A DNA stretch of 38,210 nucleotides from an uncultured Lachnospiraceae bacterium (GCA_944384125.1 CALWSF010000030.1:1-38210); one strand, 5' to 3'; positions 25,531 to 34,823 are shown, counted from the stretch's first letter. Made by a program: numbers and translations. The notes: generated by a model from the letters alone, not told the origin.

Positions 25531-26845
25531 TCTGATTGAGAAGAAAAAAAGAGGAGGGGAACTGAACCATGACGAACTCCACTATATGGTGGACGGATAT
25601 GTAAAAGGAGAGATCCCGGACTATCAGATGTCAGCCATGCTCATGGCGATTTATTTTAATGGTATGAGCGACGATGAGACGACCTTTCTGACTCTTGAGA
25701 TGGCCCGGTCGGGGGACATGGTTGATCTGTCTCCTATTGAGGGCTTCAAGGTGGATAAGCACAGCACCGGAGGCGTGGGGGACAAGACAACTCTCATTAT
25801 CGGTCCGGTGGTGGCAGCACTGGGAGTGCGTGTTGCCAAGATGTCAGGCCGCGGACTGGGCCATACAGGCGGAACTATAGATAAACTGGAGGCGATTCCG
25901 GGATTCAGAACCTCAATTCCAAGAGAAGAATTTTTTGATATTGTGGGACGTGTGGGGATAGCTGTGGCAGGACAGAGCGGAAATCTCGTTCCGGCCGATA
26001 AGAAGCTTTATGCACTCAGGGACGTGACGGCTACAGTAGACAGCATTCCGCTTATCGCTTCATCTATCATGAGCAAGAAACTGGCAGCCGGAAGCGACGG
26101 TATTGTCCTGGATGTAAAAACGGGAAGCGGTGCATTTATGAAAACGCTGGAGGATTCCGTTACACTTGCCCGGAAGATGGTGGCAATCGGAACAGGTGCG
26201 GGGCGTGCCTGCACAGCTCTGATTACCGATATGGATGTTCCTCTCGGATTCGCCATAGGAAACGCACTGGAAGTAATAGAGTCAGTTGAGGTTCTTAAGG
26301 GAAAAGGACCGGAAGATCTCAGGGAGGTCAGCCTGCGCCTTGCGGCGGAAATGCTTCATACTGCAGGCCGGGGAAGCGCCGGAGAGTGTTATCACATGGC
26401 GGAGAAAACCCTGCGGGACGGAAGTGCTTTTGAGACATTAAAGAAAATGACAGAGGCTCAGGGGGGAGATGTAAGATGTCTGGAAAATCCGGAGCTGTTC
26501 CCGCAGGCTGCCTTTACGTCTGAAGTAAAGGCGCAGCAGAGCGGCTATATCGTCCATATGGATACGGAGGCCTGCGGAATTGCCTCAGTGCTGCTGCGGG
26601 CAGGCCGAAGCCGGAAAGAGGACGAAATCGATCCGGCAGCAGGAATCGTTTTGTGCAAAAAGTACGGCGACCGGGTGGAAGAGGGACAGACACTGGCTGT
26701 GCTGTATGCGTCGGACAGAGATCTTTTTGAAGCCGCCGGTAAAAAACTTCTCGATGCGTACCGGATTTCCGACAGCCGGCCGGAAGCCAAAAAGCTGATT
26801 TACGCAAGAATTTCAGGCAGCGGCGAGGTACGGTACGAAGCTTAA
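25517..26845 (+). CDS. pdp: Pyrimidine-nucleoside phosphorylase
   Basis: A 442-residue thymidine/pyrimidine phosphorylase. The signature [21 protein letters not shown] near residue 110 and [14 protein letters not shown] near residue 80 bind phosphate. It splits uridine, deoxyuridine or thymidine into base and pentose-1-phosphate, feeding DeoB. ATG 25517 follows AAGGGGG by 9 nt and lies inside the end of the upstream fusion gene. Together the three genes degrade deoxycytidine: deamination, phosphorolysis, mutase, aldolase. No terminator is seen before the 6S promoter 22 bp later. Confidence 0.93.
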   Translation: MRMYDLIEKKKRGGELNHDELHYMVDGYVKGEIPDYQMSAMLMAIYFNGMSDDETTFLTLEMARSGDMVDLSPIEGFKVDKHSTGGVGDKTTLIIGPVVAALGVRVAKMSGRGLGHTGGTIDKLEAIPGFRTSIPREEFFDIVGRVGIAVAGQSGNLVPADKKLYALRDVTATVDSIPLIASSIMSKKLAAGSDGIVLDVKTGSGAFMKTLEDSVTLARKMVAIGTGAGRACTALITDMDVPLGFAIGNALEVIESVEVLKGKGPEDLREVSLRLAAEMLHTAGRGSAGECYHMAEKTLRDGSAFETLKKMTEAQGGDVRCLENPELFPQAAFTSEVKAQQSGYIVHMDTEACGIASVLLRAGRSRKEDEIDPAAGIVLCKKYGDRVEEGQTLAVLYASDRDLFEAAGKKLLDAYRISDSRPEAKKLIYARISGSGEVRYEA

Positions 26846-26867
26846 AAAACAAACCATGAATTGGAAC

Positions 26868-26896
26868 TTGAAAAAGAAAAAAAATTGAGGTATAAT
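26868..26896 (+). promoter_or_regulatory. Promoter of 6S RNA
   Basis: TTGAAA (26868-26873) and TATAAT (26891-26896) with a 17-bp spacer. The start should be near 26903. Confidence 0.85.
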
Positions 26897-26902
26897 AGCC
26901 CT

Positions 26903-27139
26903 ATCAAAAAAGCATATTTGTAATTCCTGGGATGCTCGATAACTCTTACTTTTTTTGAACCTACATTTTGACAAAAGGGATTCCAATATTTTTAAGCGGA
27001 TGTCATGCCTCCTTCGAGTGGAAGGCAGAAGTTTAAGTGAGGTTGCCCACCTAGCAGGGCTAGGCGTCAATACTGTAAGAGCCGGCATTTTGGGGTTACA
27101 AAGGATAAAAAGCAGCGAGAAATCGCTGCTTTATCTTTT
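26903..27139 (+). ncRNA. ssrS: 6S RNA
   Basis: About 235 nt between a consensus promoter and an intrinsic terminator. The two ends form a long closing stem: TTTGTAATTCC plus GGGATGC (26917-26935, one bulged T) with GCATTTT plus GGGGTTACAAA (27085-27102). The 5' CCTGGGATGCTCG and 3' GGCATTTTGGGG sequences resemble the ends of known 6S RNAs. A large unpaired centre and a terminal hairpin (near 27007-27030, GCC...GGAAGGC) complete the open-bubble shape that mimics melted promoter DNA and binds the housekeeping RNA polymerase. An 86-codon frame across it (26955-27215, TTG start) is not believed to be a gene. Confidence 0.82.
27109..27139 (+). terminator. Terminator of 6S RNA
   Basis: AAAGCAGCGA (27109-27118), GAAA tetraloop, TCGCTGCTTT (27123-27132), then ATCTTTT. 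Confidence 0.9.
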
Positions 27140-27216
27140 GCTGGAGATGAGACTGACAGGAGATAGTTTGCAGCCGGTAACAGAACCCCCTAAAGGGAAC
27201 TGTAATAAAAATTAAC

Positions 27217-27246
27217 TTGTCAAGGACAATGGGTATTATGTATACT
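27217..27246 (+). promoter_or_regulatory. Promoter for the AI-2E-type permease operon
   Basis: TTGTCA (27217-27222) and TATACT (27241-27246) with an 18-bp spacer. It leaves a leader of about 100 nt before ATG 27350. Confidence 0.6.
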
Positions 27247-27349
27247 GGAAATACGCAGTCTGCTCTGAAACCGGACATACAGGGCATGGAAGCAGATGAG
27301 CCGGCAGGGCGGCAGGCTGTCAAACAGTTACAGGAAAAGAGTGTGGAGA

Positions 27350-28594
27350 ATGGAAAAGAAAAATTTAAGGGAGTACGTCTGCATGGGTATAACTGCAGTT
27401 GCAGTTATCGCGGTATGTATTCTTTTGTGGTTCAGTATTCAGCACTGGGATATGGTCAGAGCCGGAGCGAAAACGCTTATGGGTATACTGGCTCCTGTCA
27501 TATACGGGGCAGTTCTCGCTTATCTGATTTCGCCGATCTATAACCGGGTTGTAGCAGGCAGCAGCAGTCTTCTTCAGAGAGTGTGGAAAAACGGACGTGC
27601 CGTGAAGAGCATTTCAAAAATGCTGGGAACAGCCGCAAGCATTGCAGTGGTTCTGGCTGTTATTGTGGGCATGTTTCAGATGATGATTCCTCAGCTTCTG
27701 GAGAGTATCATGGGAATCAGAGATTCCCTTCCCATCTATATGGAGAATCTGTATGTCTGGCTGCAGAAACTCCTGTCTGATAATCCCGATATTGAAACAT
27801 TCGTGCTGGAAAATTTCCAGACCTATATTGTAACCTTCGAAAACTGGCTGGAGAAATCCTTTGTCAATATTGACATAAACCGCCTGATGCAGATTGTAAC
27901 GGGTGTGTCCAGCAGTCTTCTGGGGATACTCAGCTTTATAAAAAACTGGCTGATTGGCCTGATTGTCATGGCATACATGCTGAATATCAAGGATACACTG
28001 ACGGCTCAGGGCAAAAAGATTATATACGGACTTCTTAATCTGCGCATGGCCAATGCTGTAGTGGAAGAGCTGCGGTTTGTCAATCAGATGTTCGGCGGAT
28101 TTATTATCGGCAAGCTTGTGGATTCTCTGATTATCGGAATTATATGTTTTATCGGAGTATCTCTGATGAATATGCCGTTTCCCATGCTTCTCAGTGTCAT
28201 TATCGGTGTAACGAATGTAATTCCGTTTTTCGGTCCGTTTATCGGGGCAATTCCCACAGGGTTCCTTGTTCTGCTGGTCAGCCCTGTCAAATGCGTATAT
28301 TTTCTTATATGGATTTTTCTGCTTCAGCAGTTTGACGGAAATATTCTGGGACCCAAAATTCTTGGAAATTCAACCGGGCTCTCCAGCTTCTGGGTGCTGT
28401 TTTCCATTCTGGTATTCGGCGGGCTGTTCGGTTTTGTGGGAATGATTATCGCGGTTCCGGCCTTTGCGGTTATCTATGATCTGATTGCAAGAGGTGTGCA
28501 CCGGTCACTCCGGGCGAAAAAGCTCCCCGTGGGAACGGATGATTACCGGGATTTGGATCATATTGATGAGAAAGACGGAACATTTGTGAAATGA
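27350..28594 (+). CDS. AI-2E family (PerM/DUF20) membrane transporter
   Basis: A 414-residue polytopic protein with about eight membrane segments. The first is TAVAVIAVCILLWFSI, followed by the family's MGILAPVIYGAVLAYLISPIYNRV. The C-terminal part has VIGVTNVIPFFGPFIGAIPTG and LLQQFDGNILGPKILGNSTGLSSFWVLFSI, both diagnostic of this family. Members include autoinducer-2 exporters, sodium/proton antiporters and uncharacterised permeases; the substrate is not readable. The frame opens at 27296; ATG 27350 gives the usual charged N-terminus (MEKKNLREY), but ribosome sites are poor for both. Its TGA overlaps an ATG of the next frame. Confidence 0.87.
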   Translation: MEKKNLREYVCMGITAVAVIAVCILLWFSIQHWDMVRAGAKTLMGILAPVIYGAVLAYLISPIYNRVVAGSSSLLQRVWKNGRAVKSISKMLGTAASIAVVLAVIVGMFQMMIPQLLESIMGIRDSLPIYMENLYVWLQKLLSDNPDIETFVLENFQTYIVTFENWLEKSFVNIDINRLMQIVTGVSSSLLGILSFIKNWLIGLIVMAYMLNIKDTLTAQGKKIIYGLLNLRMANAVVEELRFVNQMFGGFIIGKLVDSLIIGIICFIGVSLMNMPFPMLLSVIIGVTNVIPFFGPFIGAIPTGFLVLLVSPVKCVYFLIWIFLLQQFDGNILGPKILGNSTGLSSFWVLFSILVFGGLFGFVGMIIAVPAFAVIYDLIARGVHRSLRAKKLPVGTDDYRDLDHIDEKDGTFVK

Positions 28595-28650
28595 GGGACC
28601 TGAGGGGAAAAAGCTCTCCGGGATCTCATGGCAGACTGGAAGGAAGACAT

Positions 28651-30948
28651 ATGCGATCAAAAAGAGTGATATACTGGGCTCTGTCGGTTCCGGCGGTAGT
28701 CATACTTCTGATTATAATTATTGTGAGGCTGGATGCGTCTGATCACTGTATTTCCCGGGCGGCTGCTTCCAAAGCAATTGCGCTGGCACTGACGGACAAA
28801 GAAAGCTGTCTGGCACAGCAGAAGGAGAAGGGCAGCCATTTTGTGCCGGAGGAGCGGAGTGAGTGGTACACAAAATACATTGATTATCTGATAGAAAATG
28901 AATATTTTGAGAGTGACGCCTGGGAGCGGGACGGGGCTGTGGACAGAGATTTTGCAAAAGAACCGCTTACATACGGAGAGGCCGCCTATGCGGCAGAACG
29001 TGTGTCAAAAGGTCTGTCGGGCGCGCTCAATATTTCTAAAAAGAAATACAGCAGTCCGATGCCAAAGGAGGAATGGTGGCTTTTTTATGAGTCCTTTCTG
29101 AAAAAGGCGGATGGGGAAAAAGCAGTTGTGCAGGAGGATCTGCTGCTTTATGGAACGCCGGACAATGTGAAAGAAGCCGCGGCTTATACTGCTTATACGG
29201 ATAAAGGCATTATGGGTTTTGAGGGAGTGGCACTTGATTCCTGCATAGACAGGGAAATCCGTGTATATGCAAGGGGAAGTGAGATCATCGCTCTTACCGG
29301 TGTTATATCCGATCAGGTTACATATGAAAATGTATGGATTACATCGGGAGCGGACGGAGAGATTCAGCTTTATATCGGTACAATTGTCCGGACGTTTCCG
29401 CGGCCTTCAGAGCTTGAAGATGAAGTTTCCGGTGTTCTGGGAGATGTTTCCCTTGATCGGGGAGATATAAAAAAGATATCTCTGAAAAAAGATGTGATTG
29501 AGGGAAAGGTTCTTGCTGTCCGGGAAGATACCATTGAGATAGAGGGATACGGAACTCTGAAGCTGGATGACAATTTTAAAGTATACAAAACATACGGGGT
29601 AGTAAAAGAGCAGAAGAAGAAAGATATTGTAGTGGGCTACGATCTGGGAAAATTTGTCGTGGCGGGAAAAAAGGTCTGTGCGGCTCTTCTGACCCAGAAT
29701 TTTTCTGCGAAGAATATCCGTGTGCTGATCATGGATGACAGTTTTTCCACACTGTTTCACTCTTCAATTTCCCTGCAGTCAGAGAGCACTCTAAAGCTGG
29801 AATACGGAGAGACGGAAGAAATCATTGAACCGGGGAAAAAACTTGTGATAGAACAGGATGATGAACGGCTTCAGGAGGGAAGACTGACAATTACGCCGGA
29901 AGATCCGCAGAAGCAGACGGCTGTTCTCAGTATATCACGGAACCAGGGTACACCGGAGTATTTCGGAAGTTTTGAGATCTGCCGGGAGACAGAAGGACTT
30001 CTTCTGATCAATGAGGTGGATGTGGAAGATTATCTGACCCGTGTTGTTCCGAGTGAGATGCCTGCATCCTATGAGCTGGAGGCACTGAAGGCACAGGCGG
30101 TATGTGCCCGTACCTATGCATACCGGCAGATCCAGGCAAATGCGTACAGTCAGTATGGAGCTCATGTGGATGACAGTACAAACTATCAGGTGTACAACAA
30201 CATTCAGTCCAGTGAGAGGACGGATCTGGCTGTTAAAGAGACGGATGGGGAAATGGTATTTTACGGGGACAAACCGGCGGAAACCTACTATTTTTCCACA
30301 TCCTGCGGCTATACAACGGATGGCACCATATGGGGAGCTTCTCTGGATGATCTGCCCTATCTCAAAGGAAAAGGTCTTACAGAGGACGGAGCTATGGCGG
30401 ATTTGACGGACAATGATTCCTTTGTTCCGTTTATTCAGGGACAGGGCGAGCCCAATTATGACTCCGGTTTTCCGCTGTACCGCTGGAAAACCACGATTAC
30501 AAATAAAAAACTGGCGGAAAAAATAGACGGGATAGGAGAGATACTTGGCGTTTTCGTCACATCCAGAGGCACAGGCGGCATAGCACAGACGGTAACGGTT
30601 GTGGGAAGCGAGGGTGAGAAAACTCTGGAAGGCCAGACGCAGATCAGAAATGTTCTGGGACGGGATGATCTTACATATATCAAGAATGACGGTTCAGAAA
30701 TGACAGGATGGGCGTCACTTCCCAGTGCCTTTATTGCGGTAGATGAAACCGCCCGCGATGAGGAGAAAGGTACCCGCACCTTTACCATATGGGGCGGAGG
30801 ATACGGCCATGGCGTCGGAATGAGTCAGAACGGCGCGCAGGAAATGGCGCGCCGTGGAAAAACGTATGAAGAAATACTCTGCTTTTTCTATGATGGAGTA
30901 GAGGTGGATGAAATATCAGGCCACATCATTTCCGATACAGATACTTAG
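28651..30948 (+). CDS. SpoIID/LytB-domain cell-wall protein
   Basis: A 765-residue protein anchored by one N-terminal membrane segment (WALSVPAVVILLIIIIV). The first 120 residues contain an SLH-like stretch (WYTKYIDYLIENEYF, then LTYGEAAYAAERVS). A long beta-rich middle follows. The SpoIID domain runs from about residue 450 (LINEVDVEDYLTRVVPSEMP) through ALKAQAVCARTYA and YYFSTSCGYT to GGYGHGVGMSQNGAQ near 720. SpoIID is a lytic transglycosylase acting on denuded glycan strands; catalytic Glu is in VPSEMP. ATG 28651 has GGAAGGA 6 nt upstream. The frame opens 60 nt earlier at an ATG overlapping the previous stop, without a ribosome site. It is much longer than sporulation SpoIID (about 340), so I expect a vegetative wall function. 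Confidence 0.85.
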   Translation: MRSKRVIYWALSVPAVVILLIIIIVRLDASDHCISRAAASKAIALALTDKESCLAQQKEKGSHFVPEERSEWYTKYIDYLIENEYFESDAWERDGAVDRDFAKEPLTYGEAAYAAERVSKGLSGALNISKKKYSSPMPKEEWWLFYESFLKKADGEKAVVQEDLLLYGTPDNVKEAAAYTAYTDKGIMGFEGVALDSCIDREIRVYARGSEIIALTGVISDQVTYENVWITSGADGEIQLYIGTIVRTFPRPSELEDEVSGVLGDVSLDRGDIKKISLKKDVIEGKVLAVREDTIEIEGYGTLKLDDNFKVYKTYGVVKEQKKKDIVVGYDLGKFVVAGKKVCAALLTQNFSAKNIRVLIMDDSFSTLFHSSISLQSESTLKLEYGETEEIIEPGKKLVIEQDDERLQEGRLTITPEDPQKQTAVLSISRNQGTPEYFGSFEICRETEGLLLINEVDVEDYLTRVVPSEMPASYELEALKAQAVCARTYAYRQIQANAYSQYGAHVDDSTNYQVYNNIQSSERTDLAVKETDGEMVFYGDKPAETYYFSTSCGYTTDGTIWGASLDDLPYLKGKGLTEDGAMADLTDNDSFVPFIQGQGEPNYDSGFPLYRWKTTITNKKLAEKIDGIGEILGVFVTSRGTGGIAQTVTVVGSEGEKTLEGQTQIRNVLGRDDLTYIKNDGSEMTGWASLPSAFIAVDETARDEEKGTRTFTIWGGGYGHGVGMSQNGAQEMARRGKTYEEILCFFYDGVEVDEISGHIISDTDT

Positions 30949-32149
30949 GAATTCCGTCTTCCATAATCCGGGGAACTTCTCCCCTGATAAGCGGAACTGC
31001 ATAGTGAAGAAATTCAGAAGAAATATCGGAGCCTTTTTCGGAGATCCATTCTCCGGGGAAGGCTTTTTCTTTATTGCAGACTGCGCTCACATCTATGAGG
31101 CAGGGGGCAATATGGTAGGAATCACTGTCCTGCTCCCGCTTAAAGGCAACCATGGAACGTGTCTTCTGTTCGAGAGCGGAGATTACCCCGAACTGCCCTG
31201 CGAGGGCGGCCTCCTCCATATCTGTTGCAGAAACGGTAAGTCCGCTGCACCTCTGGCTGACATTCAGTTCAACGGAGCGGACTTTGACTCCAAAACGGTT
31301 GCGGACATAGTTTTCCAGTATTTTTCCGCAGCCGGTCAGCATTTTGTGTCCAAAGGTGTCGATCTGGGCGTCACTGGAGTATTCGCAGATAAAATGACCG
31401 GACGAGTCGGCGATACCCTCAGATACACAGACTACAACGTTGGAGTTTTTCCGGAAAGCCTGCTCCAGATCGGATGAAAATTTTTCCAGGTCAAAAGGAG
31501 CCTCCGGCAGATAGATAAGAAGAGGGTTGTCCCCCGGCTCCTTGCGTGCCAGAGCCGATGCTGCCGTAAGCCAGCCGGCGTGACGTCCCATGATCTCCAC
31601 AATTGTCACGGAGCGCTGCTGATAGACACAGGCATCCAGCGTGATCTCGCGGACCGTGGTTGCCACATATTTGGCAGCGCTTCCGTATCCCGGTGTGTGA
31701 TCTGTCTCAATCAGATCATTGTCAATCGTTTTCGGAATACCGATAAAACGGATTGGGCTTTCCGTATTTTCAGCATATCGCGCCAGCTTGCTGACCGTGT
31801 CCATCGAATCATTTCCGCCAATATAGAGAAAATAGCCAATGTTCAGCCGGTTAAGCTTGTCAAACAGAGTGCGGTACACTTCAGATGACAGATTTTCAGG
31901 AAGCTTGTACCGGCAGGAGCCAAGATAAGCCGCCGGGGTTGCTTTCAGAAGAGCCAGATCCTCATCAGAGAGTGTGCCGGAAAGATCCGTGTATGAATCT
32001 GCAAGAAGGCCTTCGATGCCATTGTGCATGCCGTATACACAGCCGATTTGTTCCGGATGGCGTTTTCCTTCCGTAATGATTCCCCACAGGCTGGAGTTGA
32101 TAACGGCCGTAGGGCCGCCGGATTGTCCTACGATAATGTTCTTCTTCAT
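30926..32149 (-). CDS. 6-phosphofructokinase, PPi-type
   Basis: A 407-residue PfkA-superfamily enzyme. The loop at 111-115 is GGNDS, with Asp at the position that is Gly in ATP enzymes (GGDGS), and PKTIDND at 139-145 has Lys in place of the ATP-type Gly. These two residues mark pyrophosphate-dependent enzymes. GYGSAAKY and MGRHAGWLTAASAL complete the active site. It phosphorylates fructose-6-phosphate reversibly, sparing ATP. GAAGGAG precedes ATG 32149. Its 3' end overlaps the convergent SpoIID-like gene by 23 bp. The promoter is probably TTGCAA (32218-32213), 17 bp, TAGAAT (32195-32190). Confidence 0.9.
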   Translation of the reverse strand: MKKNIIVGQSGGPTAVINSSLWGIITEGKRHPEQIGCVYGMHNGIEGLLADSYTDLSGTLSDEDLALLKATPAAYLGSCRYKLPENLSSEVYRTLFDKLNRLNIGYFLYIGGNDSMDTVSKLARYAENTESPIRFIGIPKTIDNDLIETDHTPGYGSAAKYVATTVREITLDACVYQQRSVTIVEIMGRHAGWLTAASALARKEPGDNPLLIYLPEAPFDLEKFSSDLEQAFRKNSNVVVCVSEGIADSSGHFICEYSSDAQIDTFGHKMLTGCGKILENYVRNRFGVKVRSVELNVSQRCSGLTVSATDMEEAALAGQFGVISALEQKTRSMVAFKREQDSDSYHIAPCLIDVSAVCNKEKAFPGEWISEKGSDISSEFLHYAVPLIRGEVPRIMEDGIPKYLYRK

Positions 32150-32189
32150 ATGTTCCAGTCTCCTTCATTAGTAAACGTCATTGATGTTT

Positions 32190-32218
32190 ATTCTATATTA
32201 TATAGTGCCGGATTGCAA
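32190..32218 (-). promoter_or_regulatory. Promoter of the PPi-phosphofructokinase gene
   Basis: On the minus strand TTGCAA (32218-32213) and TAGAAT (32195-32190) are 17 bp apart, about 40 nt before the start codon. Confidence 0.6.
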
Positions 32219-32372
32219 GCCGTACTTTGGCCTGACACGGCATCAGAAAAATACAGTACAATCAGAAAAAATTTTAAATAAAATATGCATATATGTATAG
32301 ACTGCCTGAAAAGGGTTATACTGTTAGTATCACAAAAGAGAAATTTTTGAATACTTATCCTCCCCTTTTTAG

Positions 32373-32415
32373 TACCTCGCTTATTTGCCGTGTGCGGTGG
32401 GCGGGGTATTTTTTT
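32373..32415 (+). terminator. Plus-strand terminator at end of a minus-strand gene
   Basis: TACCTCGC (32373-32380) pairs with GCGGGGTA (32401-32408), one G-T pair, with CCG/CGG inside, followed by seven T (32409-32415) on the plus strand only. No plus-strand gene precedes it. It may end a small plus-strand RNA from the 32150-32372 gap. Confidence 0.6.
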
Positions 32416-34012
32416 GCAGTAATTCATTGTCCGGTTTCATGGCGGCACAGACCAGAACCGGGGCACAGAGAATGATATTGAAAAGATAGCGTACCGGGAC
32501 ACACGGTGCCAGCAAAATGGTAAAAATATAGGAAAGAAGCAGGATCGGAAGCGGTATCAGATAAAATTTCTTTCTGTCAATAATGACGAAAAATCCGAAC
32601 AATGCCATCCAGTCAAAAAAGGGAGTATAAAAAATGACGGATACGATCGGCATATATTTCTCATAGTTGGTGTAATGGAAAAAACGGTACACCTGCTGCA
32701 GGCCGGGAAGCCGGCTGTCCTCGGTAAAGGTATGCTCAGCATCAAAGGATTCCCGGTTATCGTAGGGCAGATTGCTTCCTGTGTCCCCGGTCAGATACCA
32801 GACGCCAAGAGTGTTGCCCAGGAAAGCCTCTGCGTATTCACGCGGAAACCGCCGTGCATTGTGAAACCAGAGGCGTATAAAGTCAAGAGGCGCCTCTTTT
32901 ACTTTTTCATCATTGAGGGCGTTTTTGACCGGGTCGGAAATATAGTAAACGTATCCTTCCAGATTTTCTTCCGGAATATAGGAAAACAGCCAGCTTTTTT
33001 CTTCCTCTGAAAATTCTGCCTCATGGAAGCAGTATGCGCGTGCCAGCTGCTGACAGGGAACACTGAACATCTCATTTATTTTCCCCTTCTGGGCGTCCAG
33101 TGCCTGTGCCAGAAGGGCAAGTCCTATCTGTGCCGTGATGACGCCGACTGTCAGAAGCAGGGCAAGTTTTCCCTCCTGATTTCGTGCGCGGTGCAGAAAA
33201 CAGCCCCGGGCCCAACATGCAGCCAGAAAAAATGCCACAAGGAGATAACAGTGGCTTGCATTGTTGCGGAACATGCAGGAGAGAACAATAAGCAGAAAAA
33301 CAGCAGCCAGCTTTTTTGTGGAAAACCACTTGCGGGATTCGAGCATTTCCCAGAGAAGTACAAAGAGAAAAAGAAACATGGGGCCGAACAGGCTGTCTTT
33401 TGTTGTGGATAGCCCCATGACCGGAAGATAGGGATACAGTGCAAAAAATCCTCCGGTTATGCAGATTGCCCGCCCCGTGCAGCCTCTTTTAATAAGCGCC
33501 CGCAGAGCAAAAGCTTCAGAAGCTGATAAGACAAGCAGCTGAAAGAGGGAATGGATTGCCAGTCCCGCATTGTAGCTTCCGAAAAGCTTTTTTCCCGCTT
33601 CAAAAACAGAACTGGCAAACAGAGTGTGCAGGAGCGGGTGGTGTGTACTGTAATTTTGGTACGTGTACATTTCCCACTGCCAGACCATATCATTATTGAA
33701 TATTCCGGGGTAAAAGGCGAGGAAACAGGGAATGTAACACAAAAAAATCCCCGCCCACAGAATGAAAAAAACGCCTAATCCTGCGGGAAAATGATTGGGA
33801 CAGGCATTCCGGAAGGGAAAACGTTTTAAGAGAGAAGAGATGGCTGCTGTCACTGCAAAACCGGTCGCAGCGGACAGGACTGCCGACAGGAGAGTATAGG
33901 ATATCGTAATGCGGGGACCATCCAGTTCTTCGGCTGCCCAGATGCGAAATCCAATACATTCACTGAAAATAAGCAGAAAAATAAACACACAGAGTGTTGA
34001 TTTGCGTCTCAT
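32381..34012 (-). CDS. Polytopic membrane protein, DUF6020/GT-C-like
   Basis: A 543-residue protein with about 10-12 hydrophobic segments. Near residue 115 an outward loop reads GIFNNDMVWQWEMYTYQNYSTHHPLLHT, the pattern seen in DUF6020-type proteins thought to be lipid-linked glycosyltransferases of the GT-C kind. A large external domain follows at about 315-450. TTKDSLFG is also typical. The reaction and substrate are unknown; surface polymer or lipid glycosylation is the best guess. GGAG lies 9 nt before ATG 34012. A single-gene unit. Confidence 0.7.
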   Translation of the reverse strand: MRRKSTLCVFIFLLIFSECIGFRIWAAEELDGPRITISYTLLSAVLSAATGFAVTAAISSLLKRFPFRNACPNHFPAGLGVFFILWAGIFLCYIPCFLAFYPGIFNNDMVWQWEMYTYQNYSTHHPLLHTLFASSVFEAGKKLFGSYNAGLAIHSLFQLLVLSASEAFALRALIKRGCTGRAICITGGFFALYPYLPVMGLSTTKDSLFGPMFLFLFVLLWEMLESRKWFSTKKLAAVFLLIVLSCMFRNNASHCYLLVAFFLAACWARGCFLHRARNQEGKLALLLTVGVITAQIGLALLAQALDAQKGKINEMFSVPCQQLARAYCFHEAEFSEEEKSWLFSYIPEENLEGYVYYISDPVKNALNDEKVKEAPLDFIRLWFHNARRFPREYAEAFLGNTLGVWYLTGDTGSNLPYDNRESFDAEHTFTEDSRLPGLQQVYRFFHYTNYEKYMPIVSVIFYTPFFDWMALFGFFVIIDRKKFYLIPLPILLLSYIFTILLAPCVPVRYLFNIILCAPVLVCAAMKPDNELLQKNTPPTAHGK

Positions 34013-34156
34013 ATAAATTCTCCATTTTAGATACTGTATTCAGCAGTTTTTCACACTGCAGAGATTTTGACGGGTATAAACGGATTTAGTATACAGCGTA
34101 AATAACAGGTCTGTCAATCCGGTGTGAAACAAAGAAAGTGAGCAGTAAAAAAAGAT

Positions 34157-34185
34157 TTGTAAAATGAAGAAACTTGTTATATACT
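34157..34185 (+). promoter_or_regulatory. Promoter of SEC-C protein gene
   Basis: TTGTAA (34157-34162) and TATACT (34180-34185) with a 17-bp spacer, about 50 nt of leader. Confidence 0.7.
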
Positions 34186-34242
34186 AGAAGCGGCTGTTGC
34201 AGTTAAAACAGAGAGAAATACAAAAAAGGAAGGGTATTACAG

Positions 34243-34752
34243 ATGACACTGTTAGAAAACTGGCGCAATCTGGCGTACGGAGACGGACTGGACGACAAAA
34301 AGAAGGAAGAGCTCTGGTCCGGATATTTTGCGATTGAGAAGGGCATATATGAGAAAATCCTGGCAAATCCTGCTGAGGTTGTTGAGGGAACTGTCAAGGA
34401 GCTGGCTGAGAAGTATGATACAGAGGTTTTGATTATGACCGGATTCCTCGACGGAATCAATGAGAGTCTCAAAGGATATGAGAACCCCATTGAGACGATG
34501 GATGAGGATACCCAGGTTAAAATCGAGATCGATCCTGAGAGACTTTACTATAACATGGTTGAAGCCAGAGCAACCTGGCTGTATGAGCTTCCTCAGTGGG
34601 ATGCAATTCTCACACCTGAGAGAAGAAAGGAACTTTACCGTGAGCAGAAGGCTTCCGGAACTGTGAGAAACGAGCACAAAATTTATCCCAACGATCCCTG
34701 TCCCTGCGGCAGCGGAAAGAAGTACAAAAAGTGCTGCGGAAAGAATAAATAA
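34243..34752 (+). CDS. SEC-C metal-binding domain protein
   Basis: The 169-residue protein is mostly helical and acidic, ending in a SEC-C zinc motif ([17 protein letters not shown]), the same CxCxnCC/H type of tail found on SecA where it binds zinc and SecB. The N-terminal 140 residues ([11 protein letters not shown], then [19 protein letters not shown]) match no family I can name with certainty. A chaperone- or translocation-linked role is possible but inferred only from the tail. GGAAGGG precedes ATG 34243. It has its own promoter and terminator. Confidence 0.8.
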   Translation: MTLLENWRNLAYGDGLDDKKKEELWSGYFAIEKGIYEKILANPAEVVEGTVKELAEKYDTEVLIMTGFLDGINESLKGYENPIETMDEDTQVKIEIDPERLYYNMVEARATWLYELPQWDAILTPERRKELYREQKASGTVRNEHKIYPNDPCPCGSGKKYKKCCGKNK

Positions 34753-34772
34753 AAAGAACTGATAAACAGAGA

Positions 34773-34806
34773 AAAAGCGGAGAACCTGATGTGGCCCTCC
34801 GCTTTT
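34773..34806. terminator. Bidirectional terminator, SEC-C gene / ABC operon
   Basis: AAAAGCGGAG (34773-34782) pairs with CTCCGCTTTT (34797-34806). T runs follow on both strands, ending both convergent units. Confidence 0.9.
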
Positions 34807-34823
34807 TTGCAAGTGAAAAATTT

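Noticed and set aside
26955-27215. 86-codon frame with a helix-turn-helix-looking stretch.
   Set aside because: It starts at TTG without a ribosome site and lies over the 6S RNA stem structure and its terminator.
30908-31477. 189-codon plus-strand frame.
   Set aside because: It lies antisense to the clearly conserved phosphofructokinase and shows no recognisable motif.
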